A stretch of 64,000 nucleotides of DNA from Polaromonas sp. C04 (GTDB lineage Bacteria; Pseudomonadota; Gammaproteobacteria; Burkholderiales; Burkholderiaceae_C), in the NCBI RefSeq assembly GCF_002002705.1, contig NZ_MUNS01000040.1, positions 1-64,000 on the forward strand. Reading direction: 5' to 3'. Made by a program: the position numbers and the translations under genes. Each line of letters starts with the position of its first letter. The first letter of the stretch is position 1. Below, one piece after another: positions 48,101-55,339 of the stretch. The notes under the pieces are model-generated. The model was not told the origin of the DNA. It saw nothing but the letters and a program-made list of their open reading frames with translations, and ran no database searches.

Positions 48101-48625
48101 GTGCTCGACATCGACAACAGCGAGTTTGCCTACAACCAGCGCCCCGACGGCCACAACCACAACCTGTACGTGGGGCAGATTGCGCGGCTGTCGGTGACGG
48201 GCAGCTATTTTCATCACGCGCACATCGGCCACCTGCTCAAGAGCCGGGCGGCCGTGAGCCGCATCGTCAACAACCGGCTGATCGACGGGGCTGGCGGCAC
48301 GGCCAGCTACGAGCTGGAGTTTCCGAATGGCGGCATGGCCTACGTGGCGGGCAACACCATTGCGCAAAGCGCCGGCACAGAGAACCCCGTCCTGATCTCA
48401 TTTGGCGCCGAAGGCTACAAATGGCCCCGCAACGAGATCGACCTGGAAAACAACACGCTGGTCAACCCGCTGCCGCTCGGCGGTGTGTTCTTAAAGGTGG
48501 CGCCCGGAGCCGACGCGATACGCGCCGTGAACAACCGGCTGGCCGGCATCGGCACGCTGGAGTCTGCGGGCCGCGGCGAGTACCGCGACAACACCCGCAT
48601 TGATCTGCATGATGCAATTATTTAG
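45113..48625 (+). CDS. O-antigen-ligase-like polymerase fused to a beta-helix domain
   Basis: About 1170 aa. Residues about 20-830 are a many-helix ligase/polymerase domain paralogous to the protein at 27059, with the TFSRGVYLAVPIGL motif, LFWEMHVGGAALDGFLAL, and a periplasmic beta-sandwich-like insert. Then comes a new hydrophobic segment resembling a signal peptide (TAIALFCLVIALPGSARAGA, residues about 845-865). About 300 residues of right-handed parallel beta-helix follow (LTLRAVGGRVRLLARGA, RLESGSLQVRNCRFMYNEMG, TVLDIDNSEFAYNQ, YVAGNTIAQSAG, EIDLENNTLVNP). The beta-helix would sit outside the inner membrane and could bind or cut the glycan. Start at 45113; an in-frame start at 45053 is less likely. 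Confidence 0.85.
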   Translation: MAEHVHHHPRTDRRDATRLTLLPVVLALISGATGLTLALHYPLAPAVMTALVLAGWGAFFAWPQLWLLLVPALLPLIGLAPWTGWITFEELDILILAVAAGGYARLAWPASANKAVDGGARDAAAGMAGVSVLAWLLALLFALSTLVAVGRGFADAGGFSFGWFQGYLEPMNSVRLGKSILLALLVLPLWQSAVREQPERTQRLLAWGLMLGLAGASLATVWERTAFTGLLNFSSDYRTTGLFWEMHVGGAALDGFLALTVPFALRELMLARTPTRWGLAAAVLALGAYACLTTFSRGVYLAVPIGLTVFLGLHARQIKLLAPAPGSGAMPTSQSDNGMHLGTTLWLMVGFGVGAAWMFQTSGYRGMAALLGTVALMLPLAQVLRRFKANQWLAGMALGLVLMLLAGAIGWLLPKGAYVAWGLAAGLTVVMLWLGRHATPAAVMAGPMAFGGFLATVAAGALVANHWGETAGLRHAAPALLAMLTVSVVAGVRRKPLWPQALRWQATTACTLALVAAVVGVMDGGAYMSDRFSTGEGDLNVRLAHWRLGRDMLRTPADWWLGKGMGRFPANYFLLGDPEQHPGDYRLKREDGSTFLTLTGGLHVLGWGEMFRVSQRVEPPGSSALVTARVRADKDVQLHFEVCEKHLLYNAGCILAEPSVKGMPGVWQDLRVPLKGGAVTRGDWYAPRLLAFSMAMATQGGVANLADLALTSADGRELLTNGDFSAGMAHWFFSSDRYHMPWHIKSLYMDVLFDQGLVGLALWSLLLAGALWRTSLGGARRQPLAPALAASLSGFAVVGLFDSLVDVPRVAWLFYLLVLVAWTLPRQPQAHVQARPRRPGAVAGLTAIALFCLVIALPGSARAGAAEPAPQVIHVGASETIKTIADAARLARAGATIDVDSGTYAGDVAVWTQDNLTLRAVGGRVRLLARGAAAEGKGIWVVRAHGMRVDGFDFEGAAVPDHNGAGIRLESGSLQVRNCRFMYNEMGLLTNNDPATVLDIDNSEFAYNQRPDGHNHNLYVGQIARLSVTGSYFHHAHIGHLLKSRAAVSRIVNNRLIDGAGGTASYELEFPNGGMAYVAGNTIAQSAGTENPVLISFGAEGYKWPRNEIDLENNTLVNPLPLGGVFLKVAPGADAIRAVNNRLAGIGTLESAGRGEYRDNTRIDLHDAII
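47750..47812 (+). repeat. Interspersed repeat, copy D, in frame at the ligase/beta-helix junction
   Basis: ATAGC at 47762-47766, AAGGGCT at 47785 (23 bases on), followed by GGGGCCACTATTGATGT. It encodes part of ETIKTIADAARLARAGATID, just after the internal signal-like segment. The codon phase is the same as in copy C. Confidence 0.7.
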
Positions 48626-48675
48626 TGATAGCACCTCTCTGGCATGAGGTTGGGGCCGGGCCATGTGGTCAGCCG
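48622..48675 (+). repeat. Interspersed repeat, copy E, between two polysaccharide genes
   Basis: ATAGC at 48628-48632, then TGGGGCCGGGCCATGTGG beginning 23 bases later. It starts at the stop codon of the ligase/beta-helix gene and fills most of the gap before the deacetylase gene. Confidence 0.55.
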
Positions 48676-48708
48676 GAACTATCGGCACCGCTGATAATTA
48701 AGGGACAC

Positions 48709-49671
48709 ATGCTAGATATTTTCTTCACTGTGGACGTGGAAATTTGGTGCGATGGCTGGCACAACATCGATGAAAAATTTCCGGGTGCCTTTCGAAAATA
48801 CATTTATGGACCCACTCCAAAAGGTGACTTTGGGTTGCCGCACAAGATCAAGATCTTGAAGCAGCACGGGCTGACGGGTGTATTTTTCGTCGAGTCACTT
48901 TTTTCGACGCGCTTCGGAAATCAGCCGTTGGCGGAGATCGTAGGTTTGCTTAACGACGGCTTACAAGAGGTGCAATTGCACCTGCATACTGAATGGGCCG
49001 ATGAGTCGCGTCAGCCGATTTTCGAGCACTTGCGGGAAAAGCGCCAACACTTGCGATACTTTTCGCTCGAAGAGCAGACGCAACTGATTGCCCTTGGCAA
49101 AAGGCTGGTTTCCAACGCCGGCGCAAAGGAGGTCAACGCTTTCAGGGCGGGGAGCTTTGCGTTCAATGCAGACACCTTGACAGCACTTGCCACAAATCAC
49201 ATTCCATTTGACAGCAGTTATAACGCCAGCATGTTCGGGCCGGACAGCGGCGTCATGCCGGGCGTGACCCTCGTCGAGCCCATTGAATGCCGGGGTGTCC
49301 ACGAGTATCCAATGACCGTGTTCCATGATGGGACACGCTCCCTGCGACACGCGCAGTTGACCGCCTGCTCTTACAAGGAGCTGGAACGACTACTGTGGCA
49401 AGCCCTGGAGGCTGGACGAAGTTCGTTTGTCCTGCTGTCTCATAGCTTTGAATTGATGAACCTGGCCATGAATCGGCCCGACGAAGTCGTCGTCAAACGC
49501 TTTGAAAGGCTTTGCGCCTTTCTGGAAAGGAACTCGGATTGTTTTCGGGTGCGGGGGTTTCAGGGCCTGATCCCGAAGGTCACGCAATCGCAGCCAGGCC
49601 CCTTGAAGTCACCGCCATGGATGACCGGGCTGCGCATGATCGAGCGAGCCTATCGGAGAAAGTACCAATGA
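48709..49671 (+). CDS. Polysaccharide deacetylase family protein
   Basis: About 320 aa with a NodB-like fold: FFTVDVEIWCDGW (first metal/base Asp), GLTGVFFVESLF, VQLHLHTEW (HxxxH-like metal motif region), AFRAGSFAFNADTLTAL and VLLSHSFEL. It would remove N-acetyl groups from the exopolysaccharide. Start at 48709, where AGGG precedes MLDIFF; the longer frame from 48625 begins in the repeat. The 3' end overlaps the next gene by 4 bp. Confidence 0.88.
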   Translation: MLDIFFTVDVEIWCDGWHNIDEKFPGAFRKYIYGPTPKGDFGLPHKIKILKQHGLTGVFFVESLFSTRFGNQPLAEIVGLLNDGLQEVQLHLHTEWADESRQPIFEHLREKRQHLRYFSLEEQTQLIALGKRLVSNAGAKEVNAFRAGSFAFNADTLTALATNHIPFDSSYNASMFGPDSGVMPGVTLVEPIECRGVHEYPMTVFHDGTRSLRHAQLTACSYKELERLLWQALEAGRSSFVLLSHSFELMNLAMNRPDEVVVKRFERLCAFLERNSDCFRVRGFQGLIPKVTQSQPGPLKSPPWMTGLRMIERAYRRKYQ

Positions 49672-50115
49672 GCCAGTGGCAGGATCGACCGGTGCCGTTC
49701 AAGTTTCAACTGAGTGACTGGACGCTGTTCAGCGTGTCGCGCAGGCTCCATGTCCGGGATGCGGACCCATTTGGCGAAGCACCGGTTGCGGGCCCGCTCG
49801 CACCGCCGGCCGTGGAATTGGCCCCTGGCAGCCAGGGCTTTCTGATCCGGGGCATCCCAGTTGCGACGGCGATTCCCACGCTGAGTCGAATCGGCGACTA
49901 CGTCTGCTACGTGCCGCTCCAGTATCAGCACAACTACATTGATCTTTCGCTGTCATTCGATAGTTATCAAAAAAAATTCTCGTCCAAGACTCGATCAACG
50001 CTCCATCGAAAAATCAGGAGGTACGCGCAGCACTGTGGTGGCACCATCCCCTGGAAAACCTATCGTCAGCCAGCTGAAATGCGGGATTTCTTCAAGGTGG
50101 CGCGAACGGTATCTA
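49668..50115 (+). pseudogene. GNAT/FemAB-like acyltransferase, truncated by an IS630 element
   Basis: The first 149 codons are intact. They begin MSQWQDRPVPFKF and include VCYVPLQYQHNYIDLSLSFD and SSKTRSTLHRKIRRYAQHCG, a pattern of the GNAT/FemAB-like (BioF2-type) acetyltransferases of EPS loci. The family normally runs to about 330-380 aa. The IS630 element begins after the TA at 50114-50115, and the frame reads into it and stops at 50135. The 3' half is not found on the other side of the element, where an IS3 fragment begins, so it has been lost. The start overlaps the deacetylase stop. Confidence 0.8.
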
Positions 50116-51293
50116 GTGTACTGCGCGTGAAGTAATAGAACTTATTTGAGTCGGCATACTCCAATCGCTCAGGAGGTTGGAGCGATGCGGATTGCCAAGA
50201 CGATTGAACTGGACGAGCACACGGAGCGGGAGCTTCGTGTGTTGGCCAAGGGCCGGCGAGTGCAGGCTCGGCTTCAGCAGAGAGCGGTCGTGGTCTTGCT
50301 GGCCGCCCAGGGCTGGCAGAACAAGGACATCGCGGTCGAGGCGGGGCTCGATCGCCGGCAAGTGGCGTTGTGGCGCCTGCGCTTTCTGGACGGCGGCATC
50401 GATGCGCTTCGCAAGGATGCTCCGCGCGCAGGTCGGCCCGCCACGGTCACGGCGCAGATGGAGTCGCGCATCGTGCATGCCACGTTGCATGACAGGCCAG
50501 TCAACGCCACCCACTGGAGCACCCGCACACTGGCCGAGCATCTTGGAACGGGTGCCACGACCATCCGCCGCGTTTGGCACAGCCATGGCCTCAAGCCGCA
50601 CCTGAGCCGCGGCTTCAAGCTGTCGAGTGATCCCCGCTTCCAGGACAAGTTGCTGGACGTGGTGGGCCTGTACATGAACCCGCCCGAGCATGCGCTGGTG
50701 CTCAGTTGCGACGAGAAGAGTCAGATCCAGGCCTTGAACCGCACGCAGCCGGGACTGCCGATGAAGCGCGGGCGTGCCGGCACCGTCACCCACGACTACA
50801 AGCGCCACGGCACGACCACGTTGTTTGCAGCCCTCAACACGCTGGACGGCAGCGTGATCTCGATGTGCCAGCCGCGGCACCGCCACGGCGAGTGGCTCAA
50901 GTTCCTGCGGCTCATCGAGCGGCGCACGCCCAAGCACCTGAGCCTGCATCTGATCGTGGACAACTACGCCACGCACAGCCACCCCGACGTGCAGCAGTGG
51001 CTGGCGCGGCACCCACGCTTCGTCATGCACTTCACACCCACCAGCGCGTCGTGGCTGAACATGGTCGAGCGCTTCTTTCGAGACATCACCGACAAGCGCA
51101 TCCGGCGTGACAGCTTCACCAGCGTGGCCGAACTGGAGCTGGCCATCGATCTGTATGTTGCCCATCACAACATCGATCCCAAGCCCTTCATCTGGACCGC
51201 TCGCGCCTGCGACATCCTGGCCAAGGTCACGCGGGCCAGGGCCGCTCTCGCGGCCACTACGGGATAAGTACAGAACAGAGTGGCGCACTGCAC
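50116..51293 (+). mobile_element. IS630 family insertion sequence, complete
   Basis: About 1178 bp bounded by TA (CTAG) at both sides (50114-50115 and 51294-51295), as expected for IS630 insertion. Imperfect terminal inverted repeats: GTGTACTGCGCG at the left, GTGCAGTGCGCC read inward at the right. It contains one intact transposase gene. The left flank is an acyltransferase gene and the right flank is an IS3 orfB fragment, so sequence next to the element has been lost or rearranged. Confidence 0.85.
50185..51267 (+). CDS. IS630 family transposase
   Basis: Protein of 360 aa: an N-terminal helix-turn-helix region (GWQNKDIAVEAGLDRRQVAL), an IS630 linker (THWSTRTLAEHL, TIRRVWHSHGLKPHLSR) and the DDE core, with Asp in LSCDEKSQIQALNR, Asp in LIVDNYATHSHP and Glu in SWLNMVERFFRDI. 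The start at 50185 has AGGAGG eight bases upstream. Intact, so possibly active. Confidence 0.92.
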   Translation: MRIAKTIELDEHTERELRVLAKGRRVQARLQQRAVVVLLAAQGWQNKDIAVEAGLDRRQVALWRLRFLDGGIDALRKDAPRAGRPATVTAQMESRIVHATLHDRPVNATHWSTRTLAEHLGTGATTIRRVWHSHGLKPHLSRGFKLSSDPRFQDKLLDVVGLYMNPPEHALVLSCDEKSQIQALNRTQPGLPMKRGRAGTVTHDYKRHGTTTLFAALNTLDGSVISMCQPRHRHGEWLKFLRLIERRTPKHLSLHLIVDNYATHSHPDVQQWLARHPRFVMHFTPTSASWLNMVERFFRDITDKRIRRDSFTSVAELELAIDLYVAHHNIDPKPFIWTARACDILAKVTRARAALAATTG

Positions 51294-51296
51294 TAG

Positions 51297-51791
51297 CTGT
51301 GGAGCGGCGACATCACGCACATCGCCACCGACGAGGGTTGGCTGTACCTGGCGGCCGTCATCGACCTGTTCAGCCGCCGGGTGGTGGGCTGGAGCATGCA
51401 GCCGCACATGCACGCCAGTCTCGTCAAGGATGCGCTGGCCATGGCATGGTGGCGCCGTCGCCCCGCCGCAGGCCTTATATTCCATAGCGACCGCGGCAGC
51501 CAGTGTTGCAGCCACGAGTTCCAGTATGCTTTGAAGGACTGGGGTATACGCGCATCGATGAGCAGGAAGGGCAACTGCTGGGATAACGCACCGACCGAGA
51601 GCTTGTGGGGGCGGCTGAAGACAGCGAGCCTGTATGGCAGGAAATTAGCCACCCGGCGCGAGGCCACGGACGCCGTCTTGGACTGGATGGCCTTCTACAA
51701 TCACCGACGTCTGCACTCCTCGCTGGGCTACCTCAGCCCGATGCAGTACGAACAACGCTGGTACGAGGCACGGCGCAAAAAGGCCGCGTAA
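51297..51791 (+). pseudogene. IS3 family transposase orfB, C-terminal fragment
   Basis: Open frame of 164 codons without its start: LWSGDITHIATDEGWLYLAA (first Asp), IFHSDRGSQCCSHEF (second Asp), NCWDNAPTESLWGRLK (Glu), then FYNHRRLHSSLGYLSP. These are the rve-type integrase motifs of IS3 orfB. The N-terminal half and orfA are missing, cut at the IS630 right end. It cannot transpose by itself. Confidence 0.88.
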
Positions 51792-52367
51792 ACGATAGGC
51801 TAAGAACTACATCGATCAGGGGCAAGGTCAATCTCGGCGTTTGCATTACGCCGCAGACGAATCCTTTGTGGCTGCATCCGGGGTGAAGTCGCGAGCGGCG
51901 AACATCGCTCAGCCCTCAGCCGCCCTCGCGCTCTATCAAACGCAAGTCTATCGGCTCGACGAGCGCCGCGTCGTGAAGCAGTATTGCGAACCGCGGCACA
52001 CGCGCACCCCATTGCCATAGACGCGGCAGAATTGACCAAGAGCGGTCACTCAGACACCGGGCAGAATCCGGCCGGGAGCCGGCATTCGGCCTCCTGCCCA
52101 AGAGCGGTTAATCTGAATCCAGCCGGTGCGTGAGACCTCGCAGCGCGTCGCTGTGCCTGACGATGGCGGTTTGGCACCGTGGCCGACCTCAGGAGGTGCC
52201 GCATTACGCCCACCAGGACATTATGTCCCCATGCTCGCAGCCGTAAGCAAACGCTGGAGCGCTCGGCTCCTGTTGAAACTGGCCCCGACGCACACGCCTT
52301 CGCTGAGCACAACAGGTTTCTGTACCCTAGAGCAACGTGCGCTGTAGGATTCCCAAGGAGATATTCG
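51792..52367. other. Non-coding stretch after the IS3 fragment
   Basis: About 575 bp with no gene I can support. It contains a short direct repeat, CCAAGAGCGGT(C/T)A, at about 52035 and 52098, and between them an imperfect hairpin GAATCCGGC...GCCGGCATTC. These look like remains of mobile-element or intergenic repeat DNA. The promoter and AAGGAG ribosome site (52355-52360) of the next gene lie at its end. Confidence 0.45.
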
Positions 52368-53780
52368 GTGAAGAAGAGCATGAAGAACCCGCCGGCCAAG
52401 CCTGCGCGAAAGGGCGTCTGGATTTCGCCCGACATTTTTGAGGCCGACCTCAAGCCCGCGGGCTGGCCTGATGACCCCGACCTGCGCAATGGTGTCGAAT
52501 GGCTCCTCAGCTTCGTCAAGCCTGATGATTGGAAAAAGCGCCGGTTCGCCGCACTGCAGCGCTTTGTCGATTCCATCGCGGGCGCTGGCGACGACTCTAC
52601 GGGCAAAGGCCGCTTCTTCGACGAGCGAGACCAGATAGCCTGGTACTTGTTTCTTGGGCAGGCGTTCCTGGACCACCCAACCATTTATGACTTCATGTAT
52701 GGCAGCCGGGTGGTACCGGTCATCACGTCGATTGGTCGCGACCTGGAGCTACTCCAAGGGGTAGGCGGCGTTGATGCCCGGGTACGCCGCATGGTGGGCC
52801 CGGAGAAGGGCCAGCCGAATGCGTGTCTATTCGAACTCTTGGTCGCTGCCGCGTACCGCCGGGAAGGTGCTGAGGTAGCCTTCCTTGAGGAGCGGCCTGG
52901 CGTTGCCAAGACCTACGACATGGACGTGTCGCTTGGTGACATCAACTGGGCAGTCGAGTGCAAGCGCCTAGAGGGCGGCGACTACACGGAAGCCGAACGG
53001 ACTCGGGCCAAGGAGCTCTGGCTTCCCGTAGCACGCGTATTTCACACTCGCGGCCTGAACGTCATTTGCACGACCGACTTTCTAGTTGAGCTCAACTCCG
53101 TGCCCAATGACTACTTGGCACGCAAGGCGCGGGAATGGCTCGATGCCGGCGCGCTGCTGCCACTTACCTGGAGTGACGACATTTCCGTCGGGCGGCTCGA
53201 GCGACTCGACCTCGGGCCCCTTCAAGCTTTGCTGGCGACGGATGACGTTGCCATGAGCAGCTCCCGAATGCACGAACTATTGACGGGTCGCTACAAGCAG
53301 AACGCGCACATCATCAGTTCGTTGCTCGTCAAGTTTGCCAATAACCCGGTCTACGTGACCTCGTGTGACGCGGGTTGTGTCTTTGACTGGGAGAGCCGAG
53401 GCGAAGCGGCCATAGACAAGAAGGCGCGCGACATCTTTAAGCGCCTAGCGGATGGTTGCGCGCAGCTGCCCAGTGGGCTGCCGGGCATCGTGCATATCGG
53501 CTTTGAAGCCGTAGACGGACTCGACGTTGAAGCGGTCCGCCATGGCAAGGTCATGCACTCAGTCAGTCAGTTCGACCCCGGTGACAAGGCACTCGAATAC
53601 GTCTACGTCCATTGGCTTGCGCCCGAGAGCCCACCGAACACGGCGATGGCTTTTGATGAAACCTGTCACTGGCAGGCAGTACGCCCAACGCGACCGCGAC
53701 CACTGGAGGGCGGGTTCTTGCTGCTGCCACCGGACGCGGAGTCTCGTGACGGAGTGCACTGGCGTCCGCGGACCCACTGA
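52368..53780 (+). CDS. PD-(D/E)XK nuclease-like protein of unknown role
   Basis: Protein of about 470 aa; GTG start at 52368 with AAGGAG seven bases upstream. I do not recognise the family as a whole. Residues about 150-205 match an Mrr-like PD-(D/E)XK core: NACLFELLVAAAYRREGAEV (helix with E156), then YDMDVSLGDINWAVECKRLE, giving D186, E197 and K199 in the order D-xn-E-C-K. That arrangement is typical of restriction-endonuclease-fold nucleases. No helicase or methylase motif is visible in the protein or next to it. The rest of the protein is not recognised. Its place beside a recombinase in an island fits a defence or DNA-processing role; this is inference. Confidence 0.7.
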   Translation: MKKSMKNPPAKPARKGVWISPDIFEADLKPAGWPDDPDLRNGVEWLLSFVKPDDWKKRRFAALQRFVDSIAGAGDDSTGKGRFFDERDQIAWYLFLGQAFLDHPTIYDFMYGSRVVPVITSIGRDLELLQGVGGVDARVRRMVGPEKGQPNACLFELLVAAAYRREGAEVAFLEERPGVAKTYDMDVSLGDINWAVECKRLEGGDYTEAERTRAKELWLPVARVFHTRGLNVICTTDFLVELNSVPNDYLARKAREWLDAGALLPLTWSDDISVGRLERLDLGPLQALLATDDVAMSSSRMHELLTGRYKQNAHIISSLLVKFANNPVYVTSCDAGCVFDWESRGEAAIDKKARDIFKRLADGCAQLPSGLPGIVHIGFEAVDGLDVEAVRHGKVMHSVSQFDPGDKALEYVYVHWLAPESPPNTAMAFDETCHWQAVRPTRPRPLEGGFLLLPPDAESRDGVHWRPRTH

Positions 53781-53891
53781 AGGGGGCGACCGGTTCGGTC
53801 GGCTAGGGAACTGACCCGCCCCGGCTGAGGCAGGTCTGTCGCGGATGGTCCCAGATGGGTCACAGTTATTCAACGAACGCCGGCTCCAAGC

Positions 53892-54332
53892 ATGCGTGCG
53901 AATGTCCGATTGCGCGGGCGGTGCATGGATGCAATGGGCGCCGTGGCGTCGGGCGCCAGACGACCAAAATCGGTCACTCCATCCACCCCTAATCCGACCT
54001 CCCCGCGTCGCGAGCAGTTGTTCCTGCTCGGGCGCATCGTCGCCACCCCAGGCGCACTCGAGCTGCTGCGGCGCACCGCCACCATCCCCGAGGTGCTGCT
54101 GATGCGTCATGTGACGGGGGACTGGGGTGATATTGGCGCCGAAGACGCACAGGAGAACGACCTGTCCTTGCAGGCCGGATTCCGACTGATGTCGGTCTAC
54201 AAGCTTCCCTTGGTTGCCGCTGTTGTGGCCGACATGGACCAGTCCTGTACTGGACCAGTGCAGCACCCCATCTGGCTCATCACCGAGGCCGATCGCAGCG
54301 CCACCACGTTTTTGCTGCCCGAGGAGTATTGA
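53892..54332 (+). CDS. Small plasmid/ICE-associated conserved protein
   Basis: Protein of up to 146 aa. The C-terminal 105 residues carry the pattern I know from many plasmid and integrative-element proteins: LGRIVATPGALELL, LLMRHVTGDWGDIGAEDAQEND, then IWLITEADRSATTFLLPEEY. Function unknown. The first 40 residues look unstructured and the true start may be internal (Met at 53925). Its stop is followed without a gap by the recombinase ATG. Confidence 0.75.
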   Translation: MRANVRLRGRCMDAMGAVASGARRPKSVTPSTPNPTSPRREQLFLLGRIVATPGALELLRRTATIPEVLLMRHVTGDWGDIGAEDAQENDLSLQAGFRLMSVYKLPLVAAVVADMDQSCTGPVQHPIWLITEADRSATTFLLPEEY

Positions 54333-55322
54333 ATGCGCCCCGCCCGTCAACGCTCGACAAGGATGCGGCACGGCCTTTTGCGCGCCCCACGCTCGAAACA
54401 GCTGGCCGCGGTCGATGCGTATGTGGGTTGTGGTCTGTCCGTCAGCACGCAGCGCGGCTATGCCTCGGATCTCGCGCATTTCAAGGCATGGGGTGGCACA
54501 GTCCCCTGCTCCGCCCACACGGTGGCGCGCTATGTGGCGGCATTCGCGGGCTCGCTCAAGGTCAGCACGCTGTTGCGGCACCTGGCGGCCATTGCGCGCG
54601 GGCATGTGGTGGGGGGCTTCGAGTCGCCCACGAGTGCGCCCCTCGTGCGGGCCACGCTGCGCGGAATCCGCCGAGTGCATGGCACGGCGCAGAAACAGGC
54701 GAACCCGATCACCGTGGCCATGCTGCGCAAGCTGGTCAGGCCGGTGCCTACGTATTCGGCGCTGCGCAACCTGCGCGACCGCGCGCTGCTCCTGGTGGGT
54801 TTTGCGGGTGGGTTTCGGCGCTCGGAGCTGGCCGCTCTGACCACCGGCAGCGTCTCGTTCACACGGCGTGGTGCGGTGTTGCACCTGCGCGCCGGCAAGA
54901 CGGACCCGAATGGGGTTGGGCGCCATATTGCCGTGCCGTTTGGCACGCCGCCTCTGTGCCCGGTGCGCGCGCTGAGGGAGTGGATCAAGGCCACTCGCCA
55001 TCTTGACACCTGCCCGGCGCAGGGTGGCGCTCCAAGCTCCCCGCTGTTTCGGCGCATCGACCGCTATGGCCATCCTGGCGGCGGACTGTGCGACGCGGCG
55101 GTCGGCTGGATCTTGACCCAGCGCATGCAGGCCGTGGGGTTATGCACACAAGGGTTCTCGGCGCACAGCCTGAGGGCGGGTCTGGTGACCAGTGCCGCCA
55201 AGGCGGGTGTGCCTACCTGGGCCATCCAACGGCAAACCGGTCACAAGTCCGAGCACATGGTGCGGCGCTACATCCGGGGCCTCGGGCTGTTCGAGCAGAA
55301 CGCGCTCAAGTCGGTTCTGTAG
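54333..55322 (+). CDS. Tyrosine-type site-specific recombinase
   Basis: Protein of 329 aa. SAM-like N-terminal DNA-binding domain (SVSTQRGYASDLAHFKAWG) and catalytic domain with all expected residues: Arg in GGFRRSELAAL, Lys in RAGKTDPNG, His-x-x-Arg in SAHSLRAGLVTSAA, His in QRQTGHKSEHMV and the nucleophile Tyr in VRRYIRGL. It is XerD-like in size and may move the island or act on a linked transposon. No tRNA or obvious attachment repeat adjoins it. The start directly follows the previous stop, suggesting coupling. Confidence 0.92.
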   Translation: MRPARQRSTRMRHGLLRAPRSKQLAAVDAYVGCGLSVSTQRGYASDLAHFKAWGGTVPCSAHTVARYVAAFAGSLKVSTLLRHLAAIARGHVVGGFESPTSAPLVRATLRGIRRVHGTAQKQANPITVAMLRKLVRPVPTYSALRNLRDRALLLVGFAGGFRRSELAALTTGSVSFTRRGAVLHLRAGKTDPNGVGRHIAVPFGTPPLCPVRALREWIKATRHLDTCPAQGGAPSSPLFRRIDRYGHPGGGLCDAAVGWILTQRMQAVGLCTQGFSAHSLRAGLVTSAAKAGVPTWAIQRQTGHKSEHMVRRYIRGLGLFEQNALKSVL

Positions 55323-55339
55323 TCCTTCCAGTCACCGAT

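Noticed and set aside
52033-52110. attC-like or CRISPR-like repeat
   Set aside because: Only two 12-base direct repeats with one hairpin between them, no GTTRRRY core pair and no spaced array.
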